Shown piece by piece: positions 1 to 10,021 of a DNA stretch of 64,000 nucleotides (position 1 is its first letter; the number at the start of each line of letters is the position of its first letter). The DNA is from Luscinia megarhynchos. Its lineage: Eukaryota; Chordata; Aves; Passeriformes; Turdidae. The notes beneath the pieces are model-generated. The model worked only from the letters and a program-made list of their open reading frames with translations, had not been told where the DNA came from and ran no database searches. The position numbers were made by a program, and so were the translations under genes. Location: assembly GCA_034336665.1 (NCBI GenBank), contig CM067584.1, forward strand, positions 5,015,199-5,079,198. The letters run 5' to 3'.

Positions 1-258
1 ATTTTGCAGCAGGAATTATTTACTGCCCTGTGGTGACACCCATTAAATGTTAACAGACAATATCTTCCAGGATTTACTGCTGGAATTTCGCTGCTCCCCC
101 ACTCAGAGCTTGGAGTAGAGCTGAGAATTACTGCCAGGTGTGATGAGCCTGGTGATGAGTTTGGCCATAATTCCACATTTCCAGCAGAAATGGCAGAGCC
201 CAGGGAATCCATCTCTGGCCGTGGATAAATGGATTCAGGCGTGGAAAGCCTGGGGAAA
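1..258. other. Unannotated unique sequence
   Basis: This is AT-moderate single-copy-looking sequence to the left of the first LTR. Only short frames are open, and I see no repeat or regulatory signature. Confidence 0.5.
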
Positions 259-923
259 GGTGCCTGCGGGACTCTGCGGGATTCTTTGTGTGGGGATGGA
301 TGGTTGGGGACAAAACTCAAGCACTCTGTATAAACTAAATGTTACAGCTGCAGTTTGTTATAAAAGATCCTGCTAGGGGCTGCCTGGCACAGCCCAGAGC
401 AGGACAAGAGAGATAAAAGGGGGGAGAGAGAGAGAGAGGAGAGAAGAGAGCAAGAAGAGAGGCAAGAGTTAAGAGGTGCGAGGGGGGAGAGAGAGAGTAA
501 TGGGATAAAAGGGTATTGGGGTAATAGAAGAGGGAGAGAAGAAGAGAAAGAAAGAAGAGAGAGGAGCAAGGGAGAGAGAAAAGGACAGCGATTTCCCATT
601 TGCAATGCAATAAATCTTCTTCCATGATGAATATTCTAATTTCCACTAACCAATGTAACACAAAGATACAAATTCTATAGCACTTACATACAGCCTATAG
701 AAATCCTGATATTAGCATAGTGTGTTACATTTTAAACTCTAAGATCTGATCTTTGGACCCTGGCAAGTCTTTCTGTGCCCTTTGGAGTTGCTCTCTGGCC
801 GAGGGCATTGTTCTGTCAAGAGGGGATTGCCTTCAGGGGCCATCCCATTGTTTCATGGGAATTCAGTAACTGAGGCTTTCCTGCCACACCTTCCCTCTCC
901 CCAACACTTCCCCAACAGGTGCC
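259..923 (-). mobile_element. Solo LTR, family A copy 1, with 6-bp target duplications
   Basis: The element proper is 265-917 (653 bp). It is bounded by TG and CA and flanked by identical GGTGCC at 259-264 and 918-923. It contains a GA-rich tract (about 420-590) and the family marker ATGAATATTCTAATTTCC near 630. It shares most of its length with the LTRs at 29755-30421, 43345-43896 and 10264-10833. A 6-bp duplication is typical of class II (ERVK-like) avian retroviruses. No gag, pol or env frame is nearby, so this is a solo LTR left by recombination. The minus sense is inferred from the TGTTGGG start and from AATAAA near the 3' end in the sister copy, and is not certain. Confidence 0.88.
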
Positions 924-984
924 CAGCGCTCCCACGGGGATGTGCCATTAATGAATGGCTTTAAAAGAGATTTTGTGGTCAAGA

Positions 985-1195
985 AATGCTGCTCGCATCA
1001 TTTTGGGCTCTGAGATGAGCAGATCTTGGGCAGGGATTTAGATCCAAATAATCCAAACTCCAAAAAAACTCACATGATCACAGAGAGGATGGAGAAGACT
1101 CCAAAATAATGGGATTTTTGGGTTGGAAATCCCTCAAAGACCTTTGAGTCCACTGAGGCCACCACTGGCCATGTCCCCATTTCTTTTCCCTCCAT
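985..1195 (-). repeat. Dispersed repeat copy 1, running into a CR1 3' fragment
   Basis: From about 993 (CATCATTTTGGGCTC, TGAGATGAGCAG, CACAGAGAGGATGGAGAAGA) the sequence matches 3768-3915 in the same order and orientation, with scattered differences. From about 1115 it reads as the start of a minus-strand CR1 3' end (GGGTTGGAAATCCCTCAAAG, then CCACTGGCCATGTCCCC). Confidence 0.65.
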
Positions 1196-1269
1196 TCTCC
1201 TGTGTCTGGAATATCCTGGATGAGATGAGCAGAAAAATCAACGAGGACTTAATTTCATTTTTCTTTGAT

Positions 1270-2235
1270 TCTGAAATAATATTCAGAATGTAAAAAATAA
1301 AATAAAATGAAACAAAATAAAACAAAACTAAACAAAACAAAAATTAAAATAAAATAAAATAAATTAAAATATAAAATATAAAATATAAAATATAAAATAT
1401 AAAATATAAAATATAAAATATAAAATATAAAATATAAAATATAAAATATAAAATATAAAATATAAAATATAAAACAAATATAATCAAATCCACATGCTTC
1501 TCCCAGATTTTCAGGCAGGATTCAGCATTGGAAATGAAGTAAAAATAAAGTAAAATGAAACAAAACAAAGCTAAACAAAACAAAAAAATTAAGCTAAACT
1601 AAGCTAACATAAAATAAAATAAATTAAAATCAAATCAAATCAAATTCACATGGTTCTCCCAGATTTTCAGGCAGGATTCATCTCACTGAAAATAAAGTCA
1701 AAATAAAGTAAAATGAAACAAAACAAAACAAAAACTAAAACAAAAAATTAAATTAAACTAACTAAACTAAACTAAACTAAACTAAACTAAACTAAAAATA
1801 TAATAAATATATAAAATATAAAATATAAAATATAAAATATAAAATATAAAATATAAAATATAAAATATAAAATATAAAATATAAAATATAATCAAATCAA
1901 ATCCACATGGTTCTCCCAGATTTTCAGGCAGAATTCACATTGGAAATGAAGTAAAAATGAAGTAAAAATAAAGGAAAATGAAACAAAACTAAACTAAACT
2001 AAACAAAAAAACACCTAAATTAAGCTAACATAGAAAATATATTATATTATATTATATTATATTATATTATATTATATTATATTATATTATATAATATAAT
2101 ATATTATAATATATTATATTATAATATATTATATTATATTATAATATATTATATTATATTATAATATAATATATTATATTATAATATATTATAATATAAT
2201 ATATTATATTATATTATATAATATAATATATTATA
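1270..2235. repeat. AT-rich composite satellite: (ATAAA)n, (AAATAT)n, (TAAAC)n and (ATATT)n blocks
   Basis: Blocks of (ATAAAAT)-like repeats (1365-1475, 1800-1890), (TAAAC)n (1755-1795) and (ATATT)n/(TATAA)n (2037-2235) alternate with a roughly 50-bp island. The island is CACATGGTTCTCCCAGATTT followed by TCAGGCAGGATTCA. It recurs at about 1488, 1648, 1900 and 2240. The last AT block switches from TTATA to TATAA phase and is strongly self-complementary. Confidence 0.85.
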
Positions 2236-3214
2236 TAATCCACATGGCTCTCCCAGAGTTTCAGGCAGGATTCAGCACTGGAAATTTGGTTTTTAGGAAA
2301 TCACTGCTGGGGATCGTGTCTGCAAAGGGTCACAAAACAGGGGGTGTGATTGGCACATCCCCAGTTCCCAGCTCTCACCAGACTGGGAGTCCTGGTGTGG
2401 AAATGGACTTGTTCAGCCAGGACAGATTTTTCTGGAGCATGGAAAATCCCAGCTGGGATTTTCAGGAGAGGCTGAAGGAGAGCAAGAGGAATCCAGCACC
2501 AGGAACCCTCTGCAGGGATTTCCCAGCACTGAGCACCAACCAGAATGTCAAAGGGAGAATTTGCCTGCTCAGTGAACTGGTTTTGGGGACAATTGTTGTT
2601 TTTCTGGCCCTTCATTAGAGCTCAGCAGTTTCATTTCTTTGTCACTGAGTGAATTCCAGGCCTGGGAGTAAATCTTTGTTTATTTTATACTTTGTGGGGA
2701 AGGTTCTTAAGTGTCATCCTGAAGCAGCTTTTTTTGAAGGCAGGCAACACATTTAATACATTAGAGAATCACACTCTGATAAAAATCATAAATAGAAATA
2801 GTTAATCAAGACCAAAAAGACCTCTGTTATCTAAGGAATATCAAGTTTTCCCCACTCCCAGTTTTCTCCCTGAGACCTGTCTTATTTAAAGGCTTTGATA
2901 AATTTAGCAGGGAAGAGCTGCTGAAAATGATGAGGGTTTTTTTTTCTCTTCACATCAAGAAGCACAAATAGAGCTGTAGCTGCTTTTAGGCGCTCAAATA
3001 TAGCCCTAATTAGTGCTGAAGTGCTAATTGACAGTCATTAGGTAGGTCTGTGCCTGAGGGGGGGGAAAGGAGTGTCTGAGGAAGGAAAAGCTGATGAGGG
3101 AGATGTCACCTGAGGCGTCTCAGGAGTGGCACGGGTTTGTCCTGACTGAGATGTTCCCCGTGGATTTACCAAAAATTCCTGAGCAGTGGAAGCCTCTGCC
3201 ATGGGAACAGGCTG
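2236..3214. other. Unique sequence with a TAATTA-rich island
   Basis: No gene or repeat is recognised apart from the last satellite island at the left edge. About 2975-3045 (CTAATTAGTGCTGAAG, GCTAATTGACAG) has two homeodomain-core-like motifs close together and is a candidate conserved non-coding element. This is inference from base pattern only. Confidence 0.4.
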
Positions 3215-3510
3215 GGAGAGATGGGAATGACCAACCTGGAGAATAAAGGCTGCAGGGAGAGCTTCCAGCACATTCCAGAGCCTAAAAGGGCTCCAGGAGA
3301 GCTGGGGAGGGTCTGGGGACAAGGGATGGAGGGACAGCACACAGGGAATGGCTTCAAACTGGGAAGGGGAGATTTAAATGGGATTTGGCATGGAATGAGG
3401 GTGTGAGGGGCTGGGATGGAATTCCCAGAGCAGCTGTGGCTGCCCCTGGATCCCTGGAAATGTCCAAGGCACCCTGGGACAGTGGGAGCTGTCCCTGTGA
3501 GCAGGCACAG
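3215..3510 (+). mobile_element. CR1 LINE 3' fragment
   Basis: Shows the CR1 3' region in order: GCTTCCAGCACATTCCAGAG, GGCTCCAGGAGAGCTGGGGA, CACAGGGAATGGCTTC, GGGGCTGGGATGG, CAGCTGTGGCTGCCCCTGG and a GGACAGTGGGA end. It is 5'-truncated and lacks the extreme 3' tail. Confidence 0.85.
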
Positions 3511-3764
3511 ACAGAAACTGTGCAGGTGTGATTTTGGCAGCTGTGATAAAACCACATCCTTCCACCCCTCTCCAGCTCAGGGAAAATAATGAATGCACCG
3601 GAAAATGAGGCAGTTTTGCCCCCAGATTGCAGGGAAATGTTAAAACATTAGGAACAGGAAAGGCCTGATGGAAAGGCAGCCCCAGACACGCTGGATGAAC
3701 TCTTCAGGAGCTCTGTGGGGCAGCTCTGACTGACTCTAGTGAGCTGCTCCCCAGCCTGGGAATA
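3511..3764. other. Unannotated unique sequence
   Basis: Nothing recognised between the CR1 fragment and the dispersed repeat. Confidence 0.4.
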
Positions 3765-3965
3765 TTTGCACATCATTTTGGGCTCAGAGATGAGCAGGAG
3801 GTGCAGAACTTGGGCAGGATTCAATATCCCGATAATCCAAGCCCCCCAAAAAAATTCACATGGTCACAGAGAGGATGGAGAAGACTCCAAAACCATGGAA
3901 TTATTTGGGTTGGGATCCATTATTCCATTTGTCCTGAGCATGGGAATAACACACCTGGAGAACAA
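3765..3965 (-). repeat. Dispersed repeat copy 2, running into a CR1 3' fragment
   Basis: Second copy of the repeat at 985-1195, in the same orientation (CATCATTTTGGGCTC, GAGATGAGCAG, CACAGAGAGGATGGAGAAGA, then ATTTGGGTTGGGATCC). The two copies are about 2.77 kb apart and flank the AT-rich satellite and a CR1. Confidence 0.65.
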
Positions 3966-4384
3966 AGGGAATATTCTGCCAAGGACAGGATTTGGGAATT
4001 GCAGCTGGAGGCAGAGCAGGAGAAGGGCTGAGCCTTCTCTCATAGGGAGATTTTTACTCAAGGATCTGTTGAGGACAGAAGAGCTGTTTGTACACCCAAC
4101 AAGAGAAAGGTGAATTAGATCCCCCTTTTCCTTCTCTGTGCCCCCTTTTCCCATCCTACAAAACTTCCTGCTTTTACTGCCTCGTCCCTGAATGAAAATT
4201 TCAGCAGCCTTGAGCCAGGCAGGCGAGCAGGATATAAATATTCCAGCAGCCACACCTTTGTAGTGTTTGAAAGGGAAATTCTGAGCCTCAGGTTTAAATG
4301 TTTTACAAGCTCCTGTCCCCTGTTTGTCAGCACTTTGTTCCTGGATGTAAAGAGGGACCCGTGGGCCCTGGGAATTTGGTTCCC
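3966..4384. other. Unannotated unique sequence
   Basis: Unique-looking; only short frames are open and no motif is recognised. Confidence 0.4.
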
Positions 4385-4535
4385 AGTGATTCCAGTGGTG
4401 CAGCTGGGCCTGTACTGGACATTAATGGGAAATCCAGTTCCTCTTCCAGTGGGACAGTCCCTGTCCATGGCAGGGTGATCCTCAAGGTGATCCCTTCCAA
4501 CCCCACCATTCTGGGATTCTGTGATCCCACTTAAA
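4385..4535 (+). mobile_element. CR1 LINE 3' end
   Basis: Contains GGACAGTCCCTGTCCATGGC, TGATCCCTTCCAACCCC and the terminal ATTCTGGGATTCTGTGATCC. The last part is the CR1 3' end with its octamer-like tail. Confidence 0.8.
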
Positions 4536-5004
4536 GAGGAATTCTATGGAAAACAGCTGAGGATCTTGGGAAAAGGACACCTCTGAGATTTTTTTGTTTT
4601 CATTTATTTTATTGTACTAAGGGAAAATATTGAACCAATTTTTCTTACAGATTCTTTTTTTTTTAATCATGTTTGCTTTCCACAAGGATAAACCCAAATT
4701 CTACTAGAGGTGCTGTTTCTCCTCTGGATCAGAAAAAATCCAGGTATTTTCACCCTGATTTTCCTCATTTGGCACCATTTCAAACCTTTTCCCATTTGGC
4801 ACCAATTCAAACAATGTAATTTTATAAACTCCGCTGCTCTCCCTTTTCCTCTCAGATCTCTTTGTTTCTTACTTTGTTAAGAATTTTTTTTTCTCCTTTC
4901 AGCTTTGCAGAGTCCTCTGGAAATCAGAGCTGTGGTGGCTCCCCTTGCACTGGAGAAAAATCAACTCAGTAAAAAGCTGCTCATCCAGGGCCAAAAAGTC
5001 GTGA
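4536..5004. other. Unannotated T-rich unique sequence
   Basis: Contains short poly-T runs and no recognised gene or element. Confidence 0.4.
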
Positions 5005-5150
5005 ATCCACAAATCATGGAATTGTTTGGGTTGGAAATGCAAAATCATCAAATCATTTCATTCCTCAGCACTGCTGAGGTCACCATGACCATGTCCCCCA
5101 AGTGCCACATCTGCTGTTAAATCCCCACAGGGGTTTAAAACCAGATTTTC
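5005..5150 (-). mobile_element. CR1 LINE 3' fragment, minus strand
   Basis: AATCATGGAATTGTTTGGGT, then CACCATGACCATGTCCCC and AAGTGCCACATCTG, is the reverse complement of an older CR1 3' subfamily. It abuts a plus-strand CR1, so the two fragments are head to head. Confidence 0.75.
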
Positions 5151-5272
5151 CAAGGCTGCACTCAATCCCCTGGTCCAAGTCATTGTTGAAGGCCTGTCCA
5201 AGGCAGGGGAATTGGAATTAAATGGTCCTCAAGGTCCTTTCCAACCCAAACCATCCCATGATTCCATGATCC
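5151..5272 (+). mobile_element. CR1 LINE 3' end that runs into an octamer satellite
   Basis: TGGTCCTCAAGGTCCTTTCC followed by AACCCAAACCATCCCATGAT is the CR1 3' terminus. Its terminal octamers continue directly into the array at 5262-5770. Confidence 0.8.
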
Positions 5273-5770
5273 CATTATTCCATGATCCCATGACCCCATG
5301 ATTCATGATCCCATGATCCCGTGATCCTGTGATCCCATGATCCCATAATCCCATGATCCCATTATTCCATGATCCCATTATCCCATGATCCCGTGATCCC
5401 ATGACCCCATGATCCCATGATCCAGTGATCCCATGATCCTGTGATCCCATTATTCCATTATCCCATGATCCCATGATTCGTAATCCCATGATTCATGATC
5501 CTATGATCCCATGATCCCACTATCCCATGATCCCATTATTTAATGATCCCATGATCCCATTATTCCATTATCCCATTATCCCATGATCCAGTGATCCCAT
5601 GATCCCATGATCCATTATTCCATGATCCCATGACCCCATGTTCCCATTATCCCATGATCCCACGACCCCATGATCCATGATCCCATGATCCATTATTCCA
5701 TGATCCCGTGATCCCATGACCCCATGACCCCATGATCCATTATCCCATGATCCCACGATCTCATGATCTG
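5262..5770. repeat. 8-bp satellite (CCATGATC)n derived from a CR1 tail
   Basis: About 500 bp of units close to CCATGATC, with variants CCATTATT, CCGTGATC and CCATGACC. The array starts at the exact place where a CR1 3' tail (known to end in short octamer repeats) would be. The period of 8 bp equals the CR1 tail period. Confidence 0.9.
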
Positions 5771-7838
5771 GGAAGTTGCCCAGTCTCTCCCGTAGTGTTT
5801 TCCTTAGAGCATGCAGGGAATTCCAGCTGGACTGACACCTTGTGCTGTCCAACAGGTCATTTTGACTCAAATAAGGGGGAAATGACTAAATTATCCCAAA
5901 ATTCTAGTTCAGAACCTGTGGAGAGGCAGAAGGGAGGAGAGATTTCACTTCCAGAAGAACCCATTGCAGAGGGGACTCGGTGACAAGACATTCTCAGAGA
6001 GGAAGGAAAATCACTGCAAGTGGAAAAGCTGGAAGTGGTGCCCAAATTCTCTCTCCCATCAGCATCCTGACCTCCAGAGTAACCCCTCATTGTTTCCAGG
6101 CTGCAGCTCATTCTGCCCTATCCCAGAGCCATTCCCAGTGCTGGGAATCACATTTTTCCAACAACCTTGCATAAAAACTAAACATCACGAACCAAGGCCC
6201 AGCAAGGCCCTCGGTAGCCCCAGGAAGGCCATTTATTACCAGGGTGGGAAAATCCATGTACAGCACATGGAGTGTGGCTAATTAAAATCCAGGAGCTGTA
6301 GCATTCCATGATTAATGCCTTAGGTGGGCACTCCAGCTCCTAAAACTAATGGGAAGTGACTCGAACTGCACCGCGGTCCCCGGGAGGAATCCGGGCTGCT
6401 CCAGGCATATTGCAGATTCCTTGGTTCATTAATTACAGCTGCTCTGAGTGGAAAGTTTATAATTAAACATATAGTTTACTCCCCAACTTTGGGGCGCAGT
6501 AAATGAAGGGAATTAGGTAAGCACATGGAAGCGTTCACGGGGCGTGCAGGTGACAAGGAGGTTTTGTCTGGAGCTCATCCGGGAGCCAGAATGGGATGGT
6601 GTCATGTTTATAATCAAATTTATCAGGTTAATTACCTTTCCAGGCGGGGTTTGACTCTTAAAAAAGGAGGGAACTGGCAGCTTTACCTTCTTGGCAGCAT
6701 CCTGTGTTGGGATGAAGTCAGTTCTATTTCCTTTATTTCCTTTACTGATCAATTTCTTTGCTGAGATTTTGAGCTGAAAATATCAGAATGTGCAGTTTAA
6801 AAATTAATAAATACAGGTGCCAATGTAATTAAAATGTGGTTAAAAGCATAGGGACTGTTAGTGTTAAATGTTAATTATTTTGGTGTTGCCTGCTCCCAGT
6901 CAATGCCTGAACATTCCCAGTTTCTGTGTGGGGTGGGAAATCAGCTCAGCTTTGCAGGGAAACTGAGGCACAGGGGCTCGAGTCCCTCCTAGGAAGTTTC
7001 AGCAAGGAATTGCTCCTAAACTTGTGCCCTCAGCTTGGGGCAACACTTTTACCTGCTAGGATGAGCCAGGAAGAGAGGGACTGAGTGAAAATCCTGGGAA
7101 CTGCAGCCCCTCCTTTCACCACAGATTTTTTTGGTTGCTTTTGAAGGGTGCATGCAGCCGTGGCTGATGCTGTAAAACAAACCAAGCCTTTGTGTTATTT
7201 TCCTTTCTCAAACCCCTCTGTTCCTTGTGCATTTCATCCACAGGCAGTTCTGTGGGTCTGCACACAAATCTGAGCACAACCAGATGCTGGGGTGTGGAAT
7301 TGGGTGTGGAATTCCAGCTCCTGGGAACTGATCTGGGGAATCAAAGCTCTTTTATTTGCACAGCGAGACAGAAATGATGGAGCCTTTGGTGGGTCCTGTC
7401 TCACTTTGGTTTTGGGGCTCTCTCCCAGTGCCAGGAGCTTTTCCCTGTGCCTCTCCAAGCTCTGCTCTGGGTGTGTCGAGTCCACACAAGCCAGACTCAT
7501 TAATCCTGGCCTGGGGCGAGCCTCCCTGGCTGGGGACTGCTCTGGATCTCTCCTAATGACTCCAGTGTGGAAATCAAGGGAGTGCAGGGACTGAGAAGTG
7601 TCCGTGGCAGTTCGGTGTCACCAGCTCTGTCCCTGTTGCAGGCAGATACGAGGTGGGTATTGATCATGCAGAGAGCACAGCTCGGGCTGGTTTCTCTGCA
7701 GAATTAAACCTGACATCTCCATAATAATGACTGTGCCGTGCTCTGCCTCTAATGAGTTTTTCCAGGCCCTGTTTGCTACTCTGGGAGGGGTTTCCTGCTC
7801 CTAAAATTATAGAAAAATCAGAGGTAAAGGCTGGGTGT
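5771..7838. other. Long unique stretch with a candidate conserved element near 6275-6520
   Basis: No gene is recognised. Around 6275-6520 there are several TAATTA-type cores (GGCTAATTAAAATCC, CATTAATTACAGCTGC, TATAATTAAACATATAG), plus a CpG-retaining patch (GCACCGCGGTCCCCGGGAGG at about 6369-6388). This pattern resembles avian conserved non-coding elements. The rest shows no structure. Confidence 0.4.
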
Positions 7839-8085
7839 TCAGAGGGCTCTGGGGGGACCTGAGAGCCCCTTCCAGAGCCTAAAGAGGCTCCAGGAGAGCT
7901 GGAGAGGGACTGGGGACATGGGATGGAGGGGCAGGACACAGGGAATGGCTTCCCACTGGAAAAATGGAGAATTTAAATGGGATTTTGGGAAGGAGTGAGG
8001 GTGAGGAGGGGCTGGGATGGGAATTCCCAGAGGAGCTGTGGCTGCCCTGGATCCCTGGAATGTCCAAGGCCGGGTTGCAGTGGGG
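7839..8085 (+). mobile_element. CR1 LINE 3' fragment
   Basis: Has CCTTCCAGAGCCTAAAGAGG, GGACACAGGGAATGGCTTCC, GAGGAGCTGTGGCTGCCCTG and GGAATGTCCAAGGCCGGGTT in CR1 order. The terminal 3' end is missing. Confidence 0.85.
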
Positions 8086-8692
8086 AACTGACAGCAGGGC
8101 TGGGTCTGGGAGGTCAGAGCCAAAGGCATCGAGGTCAGGGAGGGGAGTTTGTGCCCCTGGCAGTGCCAGCAGAGCCCTGGTGCTGCTGGATAAGGGAGCA
8201 GGGGCTGGAACACCCATCAGAACCCCCGTTCCAATGTGTGGGGTGCCCCCAAAAGGGATCAGAGCCATCGGCTCCTGCTCGCAGGTGAGGCAGCAGTCAC
8301 TTGGGCTCTGGGAGGGAACCTTATCTCAGTTCCCAAGAGAACAAAGCCGCTCCCTGTGTTTGATTTTCCTGGCTGGAGGCAGGGAAGGGGAGCAGCTTGG
8401 CTTGGCTCGAGCACTGGAGCCACACAAGGAGTTCCTTGTGTTGTTTTGCCCAATATCCCTGGAATTGAGGCTTGTTCCATTTCCCCTGTGCTCCCTCTCC
8501 CTGCCCCAGTTCCCTCCTGTCCCCCTTCCCTGGAAGCACAGCCCTTCTTTTCTATCAGGAATTCTGTCCTTCCATCAGGGTTTTGCTCTGGATCATCCCT
8601 ACCTGGGTTGGGAATTGTGGATTTTGAGCTACTCTCAACTTTCTTCCCTCTGGGCCAGGTCAGCTCACAGAAAACCTTCCAAAACTGGCTCT
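8086..8692. other. Unannotated GC-moderate unique sequence
   Basis: A 246-codon frame crosses this stretch and the CR1 upstream of it, but it begins inside the CR1 and has no recognisable domain. I treat it as chance. Confidence 0.4.
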
Positions 8693-8704
8693 AGATTAAA
8701 ATAA

Positions 8705-8735
<31 letters not shown>

Positions 8736-8776
8736 CTAAAATAAAATAAAATAAAATAAAATAAAATAAAATAAAC
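8693..8776. repeat. (TAAAC)n and (TAAAA)n microsatellite
   Basis: AAAATAAAATAAACTAAAC continuing as TAAAC units, then TAAAA units. The composition is the same as in the blocks at 1270-2235. Confidence 0.9.
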
Positions 8777-8889
8777 CCTGTAAATGCTGAAGCTGCACAG
8801 GAACTCCCATGGATTTCAGTGAGATTTCTGCTCATGACATTTCTTCCCACAACATCTCTTCTCCATGAGTTTCTATTCTGCTTCCTGCT

Positions 8890-9295
8890 GCAGTTCAGGG
8901 CGCTGGATTTGATCTTTGAAGTCCTGGATTTATTCTGTGAAATTCTGGCCTTTAATCTGAGAAGCACTGGATATATTCTGTGAAATCCTAGATTTGATCT
9001 GTGAAGTCCTGGATTTAATGTGTGAAGTCCTTGATTTGATCTGTGAAGTCCTGGATTCAGTGAAGTCCTTGATCTGATCTGTGAAGTCCTGGACTCATTC
9101 TGTGACATTCTGGCCTGTAATCTGAGAAGTGCTGGATATATTCTGTGAAATCTTAGATTTGATCTGTGAAGTCCTGGATTTAATGTGTGAAGTCCTTGAT
9201 CTGATCTGTGAAGTCCTGGATTCATTCTGTGAAGTCCTGGACTCATTCTGTGAAGTCCTTGATCTGATCTGTGAAGTCCTGCTCTTTACTCTGTG
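8890..9295. repeat. 21-bp minisatellite with a 165-bp higher-order period
   Basis: Units near CTGTGAAGTCCTGGATTTGA plus one base. A larger block that includes TTCTGGCC and CTGGATATATTCTGTGAAAT recurs 165 bp later (8943 and 9108). The period, a multiple of 3, leaves a 171-codon minus-strand frame open, which is not evidence of a gene. Confidence 0.88.
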
Positions 9296-10002
9296 AAATC
9301 CCTTGTGCCAGCACTGCTGTAAATTTGTTTCGTTCCCCTCTCAGCCCTGACTCCGGTAAATCCCGGAGCGCTGCCTGTCGGAACCGCTGCCGATCGGAGA
9401 GGCACAATTAGCTCCTTCAGTCCTGTGCCAGGTGGGAATTGTGCAGCTTTCCAGGCTGCTGGATTAGTGCAGGAAATGTGACAAACACCTCCTGGACTTG
9501 CTAAAGCACTGAAATGTGTCACACACAGGAGAACCGCGAGGAGCAGCTCCAGCCTTGTGCCCGTGGGAAGGAGCAAACAGGTTTTGGGATGGTTTACAGG
9601 AGCACAGAGCAGGAATCCCTTGGAGCAGCCTGAGTGCTGACATTTCCAAATTGCTGTGAAACCCCAGCAAACCTTTGGGTAAAGGATTTTGCTCCCTCCT
9701 CTCCCAGCACGAGGATTATTTAATGAGATGTTTTTAAAACTGGTTTTGAGGAGAGGATTTGTGCCCCTGGCTGGGTCAAGCTGTCACAGGAACCGTGGCT
9801 GTGCAAGAGCTGCCCTCACCCTGAGGCACTGAGAGAGAAAATGACCCCAAATTATCAATTACTGGGTACAGCTTTGGATTTACCCTCAGGACTGGGAGGG
9901 AGCCCTGATGCCTGGGAGGGTTTTTCTCCCAGAGGGTGTGGGGATCTGCCCAGGCTCCCCAGGGAATGCCAGAGCTCCAGGAGCCTCTGGACAACGGTGC
10001 CA
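9296..10002. other. Unique sequence with a small CpG-retaining patch
   Basis: About 9350-9420 (CCGGTAAATCCCGGAGCG, GTCGGAACCGCTGCCGATCG) has clustered CpGs unlike its surroundings and could be a conserved or regulatory island. No gene is recognised. Confidence 0.35.
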
Positions 10003-10021
10003 GGGACACAGAATCAGAAAA
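10003..10021 (-). mobile_element. CR1 LINE 3' terminus, left part of a split CR1
   Basis: CACAGAATCAGAAAATCATAG (up to 10027, including the target duplication) is the reverse complement of a CR1 tail. The rest of this CR1 resumes at 10974 beyond the nested LTRs. Confidence 0.6.
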
